Source of the DNA: Rhytidiadelphus loreus
Taxonomy: Eukaryota > Streptophyta > Bryopsida > Hypnales > Hylocomiaceae
Direction: 5' to 3'
Length of the DNA stretch: 64,000 nucleotides
Assembly: GCA_947034895.1 (NCBI GenBank)
Contig: OX344762.1
Coordinates: 74,828,981 to 74,892,980 of the forward strand
In this document: one piece after another, positions 22,706 through 34,353 of the stretch
How positions within the stretch are numbered: the first letter of the stretch is position 1
How the letters are laid out: each line of letters begins with the position of its first letter
Notes under the pieces: generated by a model
Database searches by the model: none
What the model was told of the DNA's origin: nothing
Seen by the model: only the letters and a program-made list of their open reading frames with translations
Translations under genes and position numbers: made by a program

Positions 22706-25194
22706 TCAACAGAATTTCCAGCGAGCATTACAATTAACACACTGGACGAATGTAGTCATGGGCTCATCAGCACTCCGAGTTTGCAGTTGAAAGTACGTGG
22801 TTTTCCTTTGCCCACATTTACCACACCTGAACTGATCTGTGGATGCCACGTTCTGCAACCCTCGCTCACATTCAATCAGCGCTTTTTCTCTAATAACTTT
22901 GTTCTCCTTTTTCCTTTCATCACTCGCCATGTCGTCAGCAGTCATGTTGTCAATTTCTTCAGGTTTGATCTCTCCGAGCAAAACACGTCGCCTAAAATCT
23001 GGGTTCTTATCATCCTTGAGATTGAACATAATGGACCTGTCCCAGAAAAGAAAGCAGCTATTAGTAGAGCAAAATTTGCACATAAAACAAGATAACGAAT
23101 ATATCCATCAGATAGATAAAGGTATTAATGGTAAGTTCATGTTCGCGGCTACGACATTAGATTAATATTAAAATAACTTAACATTAAGTTAAGTTAACGT
23201 TGAATTAATGTTCCCTCAATAGTTACCAATGTAATATCAAGAGGATGCTAATGATACTAACATCAAACCAACATTAAATTAACAGTAATTGCATCACACT
23301 AACATTAAATGTTGACATTACATCAACATGAGGAATATATGATGCCCAATATAAGGTCCAACATTTAGAACTTTGTCTTTCTAGGGGAGGGACCGAAGGA
23401 GGGAATTTTTTTTGTCATTTCCAAGTCAAACGTATGCAGGCTCAGCATTTACACATCACACCAGCGTCAACTTTGCAACTGGATCAGGAAATCCCTCTTA
23501 GCAAGTCACAACAGATACTTGCATGCACAGACAAAGTTACTAGACAGCCGGAATCAGAAGTATCAACCGCAAGCTCTGTTCCATACCTATATTTTGCTTT
23601 TTCACCATCTTTTGATAACCCAAGCTTGGCAAAGAGCGCACACTCCACAGCTACCGCCACTTTCACGAAGTCGACTTTCTTCGCCTTCTCCAGATGCTCG
23701 TCCGTAACCTCCTTGCAACACTTTTTTAAAGCTTCCAGAAGGAGCTCCCTGAACCTGTCTCTCGTGGCATCCCCGCCAGCCTTGGGAAGTTTCCCAATCT
23801 TGGGATCAAATCCATTCGCCGAGCTGTTTGCCGAGCTTGACGACGGAGTGCCGGGAGTGCCGGGAGTCTTCCCAGCGAGCTGAGGCACAGGTCGGGCACT
23901 CTTCGGTTCCACCTTCGGAAATGGTTTCGATTCCGCCTTCGGTGACGAAGAGATATGCTTTGACTCGACTTTCAAAGACGAAACAACATGCTTTGTTTCC
24001 ACCTTCGGAGACGGCTTCGATTCGACCTTCGAAGACGAAACCACTTTCTTTGTTTCCACCCTTGAGTTCTTCGACGTGTAAACCTTCACCTCTTTCACTT
24101 CGGTCTTGACAACCGGTGTCCGAGCTGGGGTTTCAGGCTTCGGAGACACATCCTTGGGAGTCCCGTTTGGAGTCCCACTCTTGGACGCGGCCTCAGCTGC
24201 GACCACTTTCTTCCACTCCTCCAACAGCTGCTGTGCTGAAGAGGATACTAACGACGACTGATGTTTTGTCAGCTTGCGTAGCCGCTTACCAACCTGCAAG
24301 CACCACCCATTGGTATCGCCTCAGCATATGAAACACCATGTAAGGACAAATGCATTATCGAGACCTCCGCTACGCAATTGTCTCTTTTACAGACACTCTC
24401 AAGGGGTACCAAGGGAGACCCCCCTATATTGCATTCTAATATGACAAACATGCACCATCAGGGACCACCTCAAGAATCATAATATGCGATTACCGATCAT
24501 ACTTTTGCGACAGCCCCAAATCAGTCAAACTTTTAAAAACTAGGTCGCTCACGCGCAATTTTGTCATGACTTAAAGGCCAATGAAGAGTAGCTGCAGTAC
24601 CAACGTGTGCTGCTCGAGAGACAAACCCCCATGAAATCTACACCCTCGGTACAAATCTACACACAACATAAACGGGTTATCTCCCCAGCAGCACTCTAAC
24701 CCCTAAGAGCTCTTCTCAGAGACGACGTCAACAAGTTCCCCCCTCGTCTAAATGGTCAAGTGTTTCAGGTTTCAATCAGAGAAATAGGGGCGCGAGCTGC
24801 TCTGGTGACCCCCAACCCCAACCCCCCAAAATGTAAACCTCGGGTACATTTTCCAAAAATTCCCCTCGCAGAACCTTGAGGTTCCAGTCGGTGTGACAAA
24901 GGATAGAGAAAGACTACTGCACAGGAGCGCTTGCTTGCCACCCGAATCTAAACCCTTTCGACCAAACCCTAGCACTCTAAACAACAAACAACAAAAATTA
25001 ATGCGCTAGCCCCACGCACACACCTGCGTGGACAACAAAAGCGCGGTCGATACTTCCACGGCGCCCATGGCCTTCAACGCGTCCTTGCATCGCGCCTCCT
25101 CGGCAGCCAATACCACGCCGTCTTCATTCACAGCCCGGTCCGCCGCTTTGCTCGCCTTCTCAAACAACGCCACCAACTCCGCCTCCGCCATCAC
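22706..25194 (-). CDS. Transcription elongation factor TFIIS (S-II)
   Basis: Nuclear factor that binds RNA polymerase II, rescues it from arrest and stimulates cleavage of backtracked RNA. Exons on the minus strand are 25194-25024, 24293-23587 and 23036-22706; junctions are GT-AG and in phase, giving 402 residues (Arabidopsis TFIIS is of similar length). Domain I (helical LW-type, about 1-90) carries the family phrase STQVGKRLRKLTKH across the first junction. A Ser/Lys-rich linker (about 95-230) contains imperfect repeats of the type KVESK/KVETK. Domain II starts near 232 and carries KYRSIMFNLKDDKNPDFRRR. The C-terminal zinc ribbon has CGKC (364-367) and CVNC (392-395) and the catalytic hairpin acidic pair D383-E384 in RSADEP. 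Two adjacent ATGs (25194 and 25191) could start the protein. Confidence 0.96.
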
Positions 25195-25290
25195 CCCCTC
25201 CCAAGTCCCAACCCTAAATGAAATTCGCTCCTCCTCTGTCTACACAATCCCACCGTCGCCCTTTCTCCAAAAACCTAATTCCTCCCCACC
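25195..25290 (-). promoter_or_regulatory. TFIIS 5' leader/core promoter with telo-box
   Basis: Sixteen bases upstream of the start codon lies AACCCTAAAT (25209-25219), a telo-box-like motif common near transcription starts of plant genes for the translation and growth machinery. Similar AAACCCTA-type motifs occur in intron 1 (about 24948-24972). The region is C-rich on the plus strand, that is, a G-rich leader. Confidence 0.4.
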
Positions 25291-25488
25291 ATGACAACGG
25301 CATCTAACAACGACCTCGCCCTCGACCTCGCCCACCCCAAACCCCAAACCCCAATTCCAGCTCAAGCCCGACTCTCCCAAAACGCTCTCTTCTCATCTCC
25401 AAGGAATGCTTATAGGTTAGTACTGCGACAACAAGCTACCGAGACACCAATCCAACAAAGATGTTATACAAGTGATGAGCCGCTGTAA
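25291..25488 (+). CDS. Candidate divergent small ORF of unknown function
   Basis: A 65-codon frame starts at an ATG in a good plant context (CCACCATGAC) about 100 bp from the TFIIS start and points away from it. A splice-donor context ATAG/GTTAGT at about 25411-25416 would end a first exon after some 40 codons (ending SSPRNAYR). Pro/Ala-rich, no domain recognised. It may be the first exon of a gene sharing a two-way promoter with TFIIS, or simply TFIIS promoter DNA. I could not find a convincing second exon. Confidence 0.22.
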   Translation: MTTASNNDLALDLAHPKPQTPIPAQARLSQNALFSSPRNAYRLVLRQQATETPIQQRCYTSDEPL

Positions 25489-26095
25489 GCCTCGACAGCC
25501 GCTTCGCAAAAAGAGAGAGAGACGCGTTGGAGGAGAAGAGGAGCTTCAAGGGAAAGAGGACGTTTCGTCGGGAGAATCTGAATCTCTCACAGTCTGGAGA
25601 GGAAAGAGCTGCATGGGATTGTTCTTTGCTTCTTTTTTTGTGGGAACATGTGGACATTTGATTCGTTTGATTCTACTGCTTAAAAAAAATAAAAAATCAC
25701 ACTACCCTACGTGAAGGTCAGATTAAGTCAGTTTTGTGAAAAAGTACCACATGTGTGATTTGTGTAGGCTGATGTGGCCCCCTAAGAATTTTATGTGGAA
25801 ATTCAATTTCAACACCTCAGTGCCAAATTAGCCCTTCACTTATGGTATGCTCGAGGAATTAAACCTTAGTGAAAGGAAAAAGTGTGGTCCTTCTTTTTTC
25901 TTTTTTTGAAACAAATGAGATTTTTACTTTTGCTTTTTGCTTTTTATTGGGGCTACTCCAAAATTTAAGTTGTGGTTGTGAATTCTGAGGAATCTTGCAA
26001 ACTATTTTTGATATTTAAATAAATACAAAAGAATTTCAAACAAAATGGATATAATGAACTTGGCTAATAATCACATTCTTTCCTTCAATTTGTAA
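25489..26095. other. Intergenic, nothing recognised
   Basis: GC falls sharply after about 25680, marking the change from gene-proximal to repeat DNA. No domain or RNA gene seen. Confidence 0.35.
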
Positions 26096-26783
26096 AGGGC
26101 ATTTCACTCTACATCCCAAGGCCCAAGTTCCATTGAATTCTTGAAATTTGATTGGTGGAAGAGTTGAAAATCGGAACTTGGGACTTTATACTATGTCCCA
26201 AGTCCTACATCACTCTCAAATGCCTACATGACAACACTTGGGGGGGAGTATGGGTGCCAAGGAAGTGGGACTTGAAGGCTAATTGGGTCTTGCCAAAATG
26301 AAAATCCAACTTGGACTCCAAATACAAACAATTTTTTGGAATATAGAAGGAAGAAAAAAGAGACATGTAAGGCATCCCAATGAGTTTTTCTCCAAATCTA
26401 CTCAACATAGATTTGATGCTAAAAGTGCCACCAAAATGGGATTTTGACTTGGTGGAGGGATATAATTGCTACATAATATTGTACAAGAGAGAAATTGGGA
26501 CTTAGGACTGACATCTATGTGGAATTGGGGTTCAATGAAGCCCACCAATTGGAGTTTTTTTTTTGGAACCTCCATTCTACCATTGATCAATGGGCTTTAC
26601 TAGTCCCTACCTCAACATGAAAATTAGCCCTTAGAGTTGGAACTTTGGCCGCTTTACACTATGAGTCCCAAATCCTACATATATTATTTTTTATTCACCT
26701 TCTATAATCCAAGAAAGTTGAAATTTAGGCTTGAATTGGGAATTAAAAAGTTGGAACTTGAGATGTAATGTAAAATGCCCCTT
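26096..26783. mobile_element. MITE with imperfect inverted termini
   Basis: Left end AAGGGCATTTCACTCTACAT followed by CCCAAG..CCCAAGTTCC; right end read in reverse AAGGGGCATTTTACATTACAT followed by a matching CTCAAGTTCC. Paired ends span about 45 bp. The interior repeats the words CCCAAGTCC and GGGACTT in both orientations. Superfamily unknown. Confidence 0.6.
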
Positions 26784-26836
26784 GCATGCTTGTATTTCTA
26801 CTAAACTCTTTCTAGAAATTTGGCAATATTTTGCCC

Positions 26837-27772
26837 TTAACCCCTAAAGGACCAAATTGCATTTTTTGGAAACATAGTAATTTGGGGCAACTCACTATGA
26901 ATGGAATTTATTTTTCTTCAAAATTTTCACACAACATGTGCTTGAGGAGTAGCTTTAAGGCCCATCAATTTTCATAACATTTGACTACATGGTTATGAAG
27001 AGATTATATGATATGTAGTTTTCATTGCTCAACAGACAGCCAAGGCATCAAAAAAACTTCTTTGAAAATCACTTTTTTTTAAACAAAAATTTGAAATTGG
27101 TTTTGTAGATTTCTATATAAATGTAAAGCTTTGAATCATTCCATTTTGATTAATGAGATGAAAGTTATGAGGAGCTTTAGTTGTAAGTAGTTTACAGGTA
27201 GTTGTGAAATCCCTACTCTAAAATAAACTTTGAAGTCCTTTATTTAACTCAATTTTCAATACTTTTGGAAAAAAAATCATAGGATGTAGATTGTTTATTA
27301 CAACATTACAAGCATTGGATTGGCATTTTTCAATTCCATAAATAAATGGTTAGCAATTTAGTATATTGAATCATTATCTACTTTTTTCTACTTACTATTT
27401 TTTTCCTATATGTTGTACAATTTCAAATTACCCAACATTTTTCAAGCATGTAGCCAACTTGCTTTGAAGAATGAATCCAAATAGTCACAACTATTTTGGA
27501 CATTTCTTCATACAAATGTAACCTTGTGAAGTGCAGTTGCCTGATATTTTGCACGGGCAAGGTTTTTTGTTACTTCAAATGCTAATATCTTGCAATCTAC
27601 ATGGTGGAAATTTCTGAAATTTTTTCAACATCTTTTGAAGCTAGCATACTATAAGATCCTACAGTTACATGTGTCTAAAATGTTTTATTTTCTAAAATTT
27701 GATACTTATATTAGAAACGGCAGTTTTGGAGTGTTTTTGGTGAAAACATAGTCAAAAAAATTTAGGGGTTAA
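26837..27772 (+). mobile_element. TTAA-flanked non-autonomous element (family A reference copy)
   Basis: Begins TTAACCCCTAAAGGACC and ends TTTAGGGGTTAA, so it has TTAA at both edges and inverted ends of at least CCCCTAAA. The same element appears reversed in the 46296-48780 copy: both contain GCTAATATCTTGCAATCTAC, GTGGAAATTTCTGAAA, CAAGCATGTAGCCAACTT and ACCTTGTGAAGTGCA. AT-rich and non-coding. A TTAA target and CCC-starting termini are typical of piggyBac superfamily elements. Confidence 0.7.
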
Positions 27773-28338
27773 AAGAATGGTTGCTTTTTGTTGTGATCCC
27801 TTAAAGAGCTTTCCCACCAGGCGCAATGGGGGTGTTTTGTGCAATACTTTTCTAACACAATGAATGCGAGTTCACACTAGGACGCCTAGTTCTTTGTTGA
27901 GCTGAGTTAGTGGTTATGTGGATGGTTTACACTATAAGAAACCTGTATTTTTTGTCGTGTTACAAAAAAAACAGGCCATGTTTTCATTGACATCAATGTG
28001 ATACAAATTCTAAACCTATGGGAGGCAAATTTTTACTAATGTTGGAGAAGACATGGGGATGTTAGAGCAAAAATAGGTGGATGACACAAAGAATGTGTAT
28101 GTTTTTCCGGACATCAAATAAAACATAGTCATGTTTATTAAAACGTCTTAAAAAATATAGAAGTGTCACATCAAGTAGAAGTTTTAGATTCATTTGAATA
28201 AATTTCTGTAAGTTATAGTGGAATGAGATAAAATGCAACCTAGATGATAAAAAAAATAGAGGAAGGGCAGTCATATGGTATACTTTGAATAAAAAGGAAA
28301 ATAGATGGATGTACATTATGAATGAAATAATGAGCTCC

Positions 28339-29251
28339 TTATCCCCTAAAGGACCATTGGGAACAAATGGAATTTTGGGCAAGTACCTATGGACTGAATT
28401 TTTGTCATTATTTTTTTAAACTTATTTTTGAAGATAAAAACCATGATTAGCTTCATGGGAATGTAATTTTTTTCAACCGGTGCTCAAGGACAAAAGTTAT
28501 GCCCAAATAAGCTCAAAATAGGGGATGGGGGGCAACAAACAAAAATTTGAAAATTAAAATTGAATTTTTTTTTCTCTCTCTCATAGATTATGTTTTTGTC
28601 TACATGGAAAGCTTTGATTTATTCCATTTGGATTTGTTATGAGAAAGTTATGGACAATCTTGTTTTCTGAGCAATTACAGCATCTTCTTGAAAAAATAAC
28701 TTGCAGGATTCATTTTTGAATGCAATTTTTACAATTGTTAAAAAAAGAAGTTCCACGTGGTTTAGTTTTCTTGCTAAAACAATCTCACCATTGGGATCAT
28801 TGCGTTATAATTCCATTTTAAGGATATTAATAATTTAGATTTTTCTTCTATCTCATACCTATTTCTACTTAATAGTTTCTTAAAAAATACAAATTAAGTT
28901 TTTTTGAAGTCCCTTTTTTTCCTAGACCCTCAACTGAATTCTCCACAATAAAGATTTGAAGCTCAAAACTCTCTAGTGCAAAAAATTTAATTTAAGAAGG
29001 TTCAAAGTCAAATAATCTAGTCCCGTAATGTGCTGAAATTATGGGTTTTTTTCTTTAAAAGCTGATATCTTGCAATGTATGCTGTCAAAAATTTTGAAAT
29101 TTTTTCAACACATTCTTATACTAATCAGGTGTAAGACAATACGGTCAGATGTGCAAAAGAAACAATTAAGCTTTTTTTTTTACTCTTTTCTAAGTAGATG
29201 GCAATTTTAGGTGTTTATTTGCAATAAAGAAGCCTTGGTCCTTTAGGTAAT
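28339..29251 (+). mobile_element. Family A element nested in the CACTA-like element
   Basis: Starts TTATCCCCTAAAGGACCATT and ends GGTCCTTTAGGTAA. It shares interior phrases with the copy at 42334-43394, such as GGACAAA.TGAATTTTGGG and the GTGAAAGTTATG-like block, with many substitutions. It ends directly against the left terminus of the hairpin MITE. Confidence 0.55.
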
Positions 29252-29253
29252 AT

Positions 29254-29710
29254 ACTACACTAAAGATGATATTTAGTGTTGAGTGACATTTAGTGTTTTT
29301 ACCCCCCTACTAGCTACAACACTAAATCTGAACTTGTCCACAATTAGTGTTAGACTTGAATGTGCCGGCTGCAAACTTCAGAGCCTTGTAACTTTTGCAA
29401 AAATTCTTCAAATAAGGAAAATGAGATGTTTTTCGGCATCTAAAATTTTTGTAGATGCCGAAAAACATCTCATTTTCCTTATTTGAAGAATTTTTGCAAA
29501 AGTTACAAGGCTCTGAAGTTTGCAGCCGCCTAGCCCTAATCGGTCCGATTCTGTCGGTGAACAGTGATATTCCGTCTGATATGACAACTCTGGTTCACAT
29601 TTAGTGTTTGAATTGACATTTAATGTTACTTACTTTCATAGGGTAATTGGCTTTTAGTGTATGCCTTCGTATTTAGTGTACAAGACACTAAATATCATCT
29701 TTAGTGTAGT
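29254..29710. mobile_element. MITE with a 76-bp perfect internal hairpin
   Basis: The termini are exact 26-bp inverted repeats at 29254-29279 and 29685-29710 (starting ACTACACTAAAGATGATA). Inside, 29366-29441 and 29453-29528 are perfect inverted copies, 76 bp each, separated by an 11-base AT-rich loop. The word TTTAGTGT recurs at least six times in the element. Perfect arms in otherwise decayed DNA point to recent origin or correction between arms. A transcript would fold into a long dsRNA stem. Confidence 0.85.
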
Positions 29711-30455
29711 GGGTTGGTAGGAAGTAAGGCAATCCGTACGGGATATGTAAAATAATTTTTTTGTTCAAAATTGAATGTTTGAAAAAACATTTGCATGTTA
29801 TGTGATTAAGTTTTCAAATTTGAATTATCCCATATCCTTTGTCATGGACGGACAATAGATTTTGGTATAAAAGGGACCCTTCTTCCCCTCATTTTCACAA
29901 GCACCAATGATGTAATTACTTGACTTCTCCATCAGAAGTTCTTTAAATGATCAGTCATGAATTATCTGTGATTTTAGAATTTATTTTTATTTTTTCTCTT
30001 TTTAAAAAAATTATTATTATTTTGTATAATTAGTTAATTTTAATTCTTAATAATTTAATACCATTAATGCCACGTATTTTCAGTGAATCATGTGACATGC
30101 CATATTTTCTCAATAGTTATTTATTTATTTTTTAAATGAACATTGCTTGAACAAAAAAAAATGGCGTGGCTGTTATGACATCAATGTGGTGGATTGGAGG
30201 GTGCAAACACAAGGTATTTGCAGCCGTTTTCATCAGACATTAGTGCACGCTTTAGAAGACTTTAGCCGTTCATAGAAATTATGCCTTTGATGGATTTTAG
30301 GTGACATTAGAGTTGACATGCCTTTAATTCAAAATAACGCACTTTCACATCTTTTAAAACAATACTGAGAAAAAAAGGTTTTTTCTAGTGTTAGGAAGAC
30401 CCGCAAAGAGCAGTGGTGGGAATCGATGGCAATGTCTCAAAATCTGAGAACGTCT

Positions 30456-30868
30456 TTAACCCATTAAGGACCGTGGTTGATTTGGGGGGTGGGCAATCCT
30501 TTGTATGGCCAATTGGGAGCAATTTTAAAACTTTTGAATGCAAGTGCCTATCGGAGATCTAATCGTACGGATGGAAGTGTTGCACATGATATAGGGTTTA
30601 GCATTAAATTTTTTGGTGAAGGTGCATTGTGAAGTAAGAATTTTTAGCAAATCTTGGTGTAATTTCAGCCCCTGTTGTCTTGGTTTTTTCAACCCTTTGG
30701 CCACATGCCACCTCAGATTGGCCTAGTTATTGTCCTAAACTCTTCACTTCTCAATTCCCCAAACCCGTCCCCTTTGCCACGTCATCAAATTTGTTCACAT
30801 GCTCTCTCTACAAACCAAAAAGGACCCAAATCGACCACAAAATGGTCGACCAGTCCTTAATGGGTTAA
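30456..30868. mobile_element. TTAA-flanked MITE, 413 bp
   Basis: Starts TTAACCCATTAAGGACC and ends in its exact inverse GTCCTTAATGGGTTAA. The ends are shared in type with family A (TTAACCC..TAAAGGACC) but the interior differs. The TTAA at each edge is compatible with a piggyBac-type target site. Confidence 0.75.
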
Positions 30869-32066
30869 GTTCCAGAGAATAAACTAGACACAAATCAACT
30901 CGAAATGTAGATTTTGTATTCCAATTGGTATTGTGTGCTTCACGAGACGATTAAGGTAGAACTAATTTATCATTTTAAAACAATATCTTGTGGTTGCGTT
31001 CTTTCGTCACCTATGCCATGCTCTAGACAACAACTACAAGTTGGTTCACAAGTATTCAATGGATTTGTCACCGTCGTTATCACCTTCGTGTACAAATTCT
31101 TTGCAATTGATCTTTTGAATCAAAACTACATCGCCGTGTAACAGTGCAGCTATAGAAGATTTCCATTGAGAGAAGCAATTTCATGCAAGTGTAAAGAGGC
31201 GCTAGTACATGTCATTATCTGTTTTGACTTCATTGAATTGGAATCATTTGCTATGAATGACGTGAATTTGATATGGAAATTGCTTTATTTTTTCTCTAAA
31301 GGTTCGATACCATGCACAATTGCATAGTCGATAGCTGTAGCTATCAACGAGACCACTTGCTCAAATGGTTTCTAGTGACATAGGAGGTCAGATTTTTTTT
31401 TCCCAGATGTTTTCTGAAATGTGACTATCAAGATCTTCCTGAGATTTAGCCGTTAAAGACTTCGCTTTCTACAATGTCTCTAATTGTTTGTAATTCCTGA
31501 CCTATATGTATGACAATCAAGCAAAATTGCACACACTGAAATACGACAATCATTGCTTTCGTGTGACGTGCTAGTGACAAATTTAGCATATTTTGTGCAC
31601 TTGGTAGAGACAAATTTTGTATCCCCGCATTCTTTTGTCTATGCATGATGTAGTTATATTTGCATGTTGTATAGTATGACTTAGAATTAAAATTTGGTTT
31701 TCATATGAACTTATGCAGCCTCTCAACGTTAAACCCAAGACAAGAAATCCATGCATCTCCTACCGATAGTGGATCAAATAAATCAGACTTTCATAGTCTT
31801 TCCATCTCTAGTTGTTTGTATATTGAATTACATTGTCCTCCTTTTACGTATGGAAACAACCACTTACTTTGAACCCAATCGACTCTTCCTTGATTTTCAC
31901 CATTGCGTTGAATGCCATTGGCACTTCGGTCACAACGCAAGGTAGTGCTATCCGCCCCAATCACGACCTGCTTGGCATAGCTACCACAGCCCCTCCCGTA
32001 GAACTTGCTAGTGCATGAGGACCAACAAAACGGCAATAAAAGGAGTGACTATCGAATTGGACTGTT
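30869..32066. other. Intergenic / possible left part of a PIF-like element
   Basis: Short frames on both strands (under 85 codons), none with a domain I can name. It may include the decayed 5' part of the transposon gene that follows. Confidence 0.3.
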
Positions 32067-33080
32067 GTGGAAATTTTAGTTGTAGTGGAGGTAAGATACA
32101 TCCTCAATCTGAAGGAGACTAACACAAGAGATGAATGTGATCTCATGACTCTGGATACAGGAAAGTGGCAACGCATCAATAATGACTATGTTATGCACAT
32201 TGGAATGTCCACTCACTTCTGCGATGGGACAACCTACAAGAGTAAATGGAACCAATTAATTCCTAAGTACATACGAATTGTTGATTTCATGTCACCTAAA
32301 CTGGTACTAATGAGGCTATTTATTGGACCTAATGAGGCTACCATAGATGCAATTGCCAAAAAAACAAAGGGACTACCCAAATCATTTCACGAAGACTTGT
32401 TTTATTGCATCCACGAATGGTATGACAAGCGACCAACTGTTAAGCCTCTTCAAGCTCGTGACCTTCTTTCTGTAGATGATACAAATTTCAAAGATCCAAT
32501 GATGGGACAGGAAGATGCACCTAACATTAATGGCAGTGCTAATGTCAACAAGGACAATCTTAACAATGAATATTTCATGGCTGATACGGACGACCGGTCC
32601 GCATCAACACAATCGTGTCCATTGTTGCAACTTGTAGCAAACGTGTAGTCGTGTTGGACTTACCTAAACTTTCTCCATCCGCTTCGGCTCCTACTCCAAT
32701 GAAGTCCAGCATATCACCTAATGTGAATTCTATACTTATCAACTTGTCCGGCATGTCTAATCAGAGTGGTCGTCGTTACAATTTGAACACTAGTCTTAGA
32801 TACAAGAATATCTCAAGACACTCTTTGATAGCAGATGCTACTTGTGCAAGTGGCAACGCCATGAGTAGGCAATTGAAACAGATTGCAAATGCAAGTCGAC
32901 AATTGGAGCAGTCTAAGATTGAAGTGCAACTCAAATTATTTGTTGAGCAAATGTAGTACCAATGAGACCGAGATCGGCATCTTCAAGAGAGTGCGAGACA
33001 AGCAAATGCCAATGCCAAACTATCCATCAAGAAACAAGTGGAGGTTGTTTAATGTTTGGCTTAGTTGGAATCCGTTTTGA
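32067..33080 (+). pseudogene. Myb/SANT-like accessory ORF of a PIF/Harbinger transposon, decayed
   Basis: A 193-codon frame (32067-32648) followed, after a shift of frame near 32620, by further frames to 33080. The phrase TYKSKWNQLIPKYIRI resembles the Trp-containing third helix and linker of Myb/SANT-like DNA-binding proteins encoded as the first gene of PIF/Harbinger elements. LPKSFHEDLFYCIHEWYDKR resembles the conserved segment that follows in plant copies. The C-terminal frame is Ser/Asn-rich with a short Gln/Glu-rich coiled-coil-like end (RQLEQSKIEVQLKLFVEQM). It lies 1.3 kb from a PIF-type transposase relic on the opposite strand. The frameshift and stops mark it as non-functional. Family assignment is by pattern only. 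Confidence 0.5.
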
Positions 33081-34353
33081 GCTTAGGATTATAGACTCGT
33101 GACACTCCACCAATGAAGTCCTCCACTCCAGTTCATAACAACAAAGACAATGGACCCAACCAGCCATATCAAAGTGTCATTCCATCTAAGGAAGGACAAG
33201 CATGCAATGGTGATGACGTTAAAGACATAAATGTAGCATACGTGTAAATGTTAAGTGACAGAATTAGCTCATGTGGTCACTGCTACATCATCCACTTTTT
33301 GTAACCATCGTTTGTAACTACTATACAATTTTTTTTTTCATTTCATCGCAGATAGTTTTTATTGGTACTTGACCAGCTCTTACTTAGACTAATTATCCAC
33401 GTTTTGGTTTGTTTGTCGTCCTATACATTATTTTTCCCTGTGGACATTCTCAACGTCATTAGTGGTTTAGCTTCTCCTCCGTAATGATGTTGGAAGACCG
33501 CATCTTGTTACATAAATCAAATGGCACTCCCGGTCTTGTAACTGCGTGAACTTGGCCTATTTGTACAACAAATTTTGTTGCCCCCTTCTCTCCTTCTTGT
33601 TGAATATGTTCAAGTTTCTCTTCCATGCTTGTACTTCAGTTCAAGATGGATATAGAACATTTTGATACTACATATAAACTTTGTTTTTAAGCTCATAAAT
33701 TAAATGGTCTCAACTATGCAAACAATCACACAAATGACTACATTTACAAATAAATGGAATCTTGAAAGAGACACTAGAAAGTCATAACGGCAATAACCAT
33801 GCACTTCAAAGTTTCATTTTGAATACACTAATGTTGTCATAGTCAAGGATGAATAGGAATGAGATTAGGGAAACATGGTAATACACTCAAGTGACTCAAC
33901 AGACATAATGAAAAAATATACTAGTGACTAGAGAAGAAACAAATTGCCGACGATGATGTCTATTCAACGAAAACAGGAAAGTATTGTTTGTAGAATCACC
34001 AATACTGCCTACTGAAAGGGATTGACATTCATTTCGGCTAAAAGAATATGGAAGTAGTTTTGGGTTGTCTAGCAAGTAGGGAAAAATAACAATGCATCTA
34101 CAATTTCTAAGAGAATTTCAAAGTTGAATATAGAGTATGTGGAAATGTATTCAGTAGAAGTGGAAAATAATGCCAACAAAATGCTTCCAAACTTTTGATA
34201 TTCACAAATAAAACAAGAAACTAACCTATTTTTGTAGACTTTCATCTTTGCATGGACAAAAAAAGTCCAAGCTACCGTCTTTGTGATCTACAATAGACTC
34301 AATAGCGTCATCCAAGTCTTCAGATTTACTTTCGGCAATCTTGTTAGTTTGAT
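33081..34353. other. Non-coding stretch between two PIF-like relics
   Basis: No open frame of note. Probably the interior of the same decayed element. Confidence 0.35.

Larger units (their letters stand above)
27930..30390. mobile_element. CACTA-like non-autonomous element, host of two nested elements
   Basis: Left end CACTATAAGAAACCTG, right end (reverse) CACTAGAAAAAACCTT, flanked by TTA on both sides (27927-27929 and 30391-30393), a 3-bp duplication as for CACTA elements. Near the right end is GATGGATTTTAGGTGACAT, also found reversed in the fold-back element at 34875-35088, so the two belong to one family. The 2.46 kb interior contains a family A element and a hairpin MITE and no transposase. 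Confidence 0.6.

Noticed and set aside
22781..23165. Plus-strand frames of 104 and 108 codons overlapping TFIIS exon 3
   Set aside because: They lie antisense to the clearly conserved TFIIS zinc-ribbon exon and have no domain.
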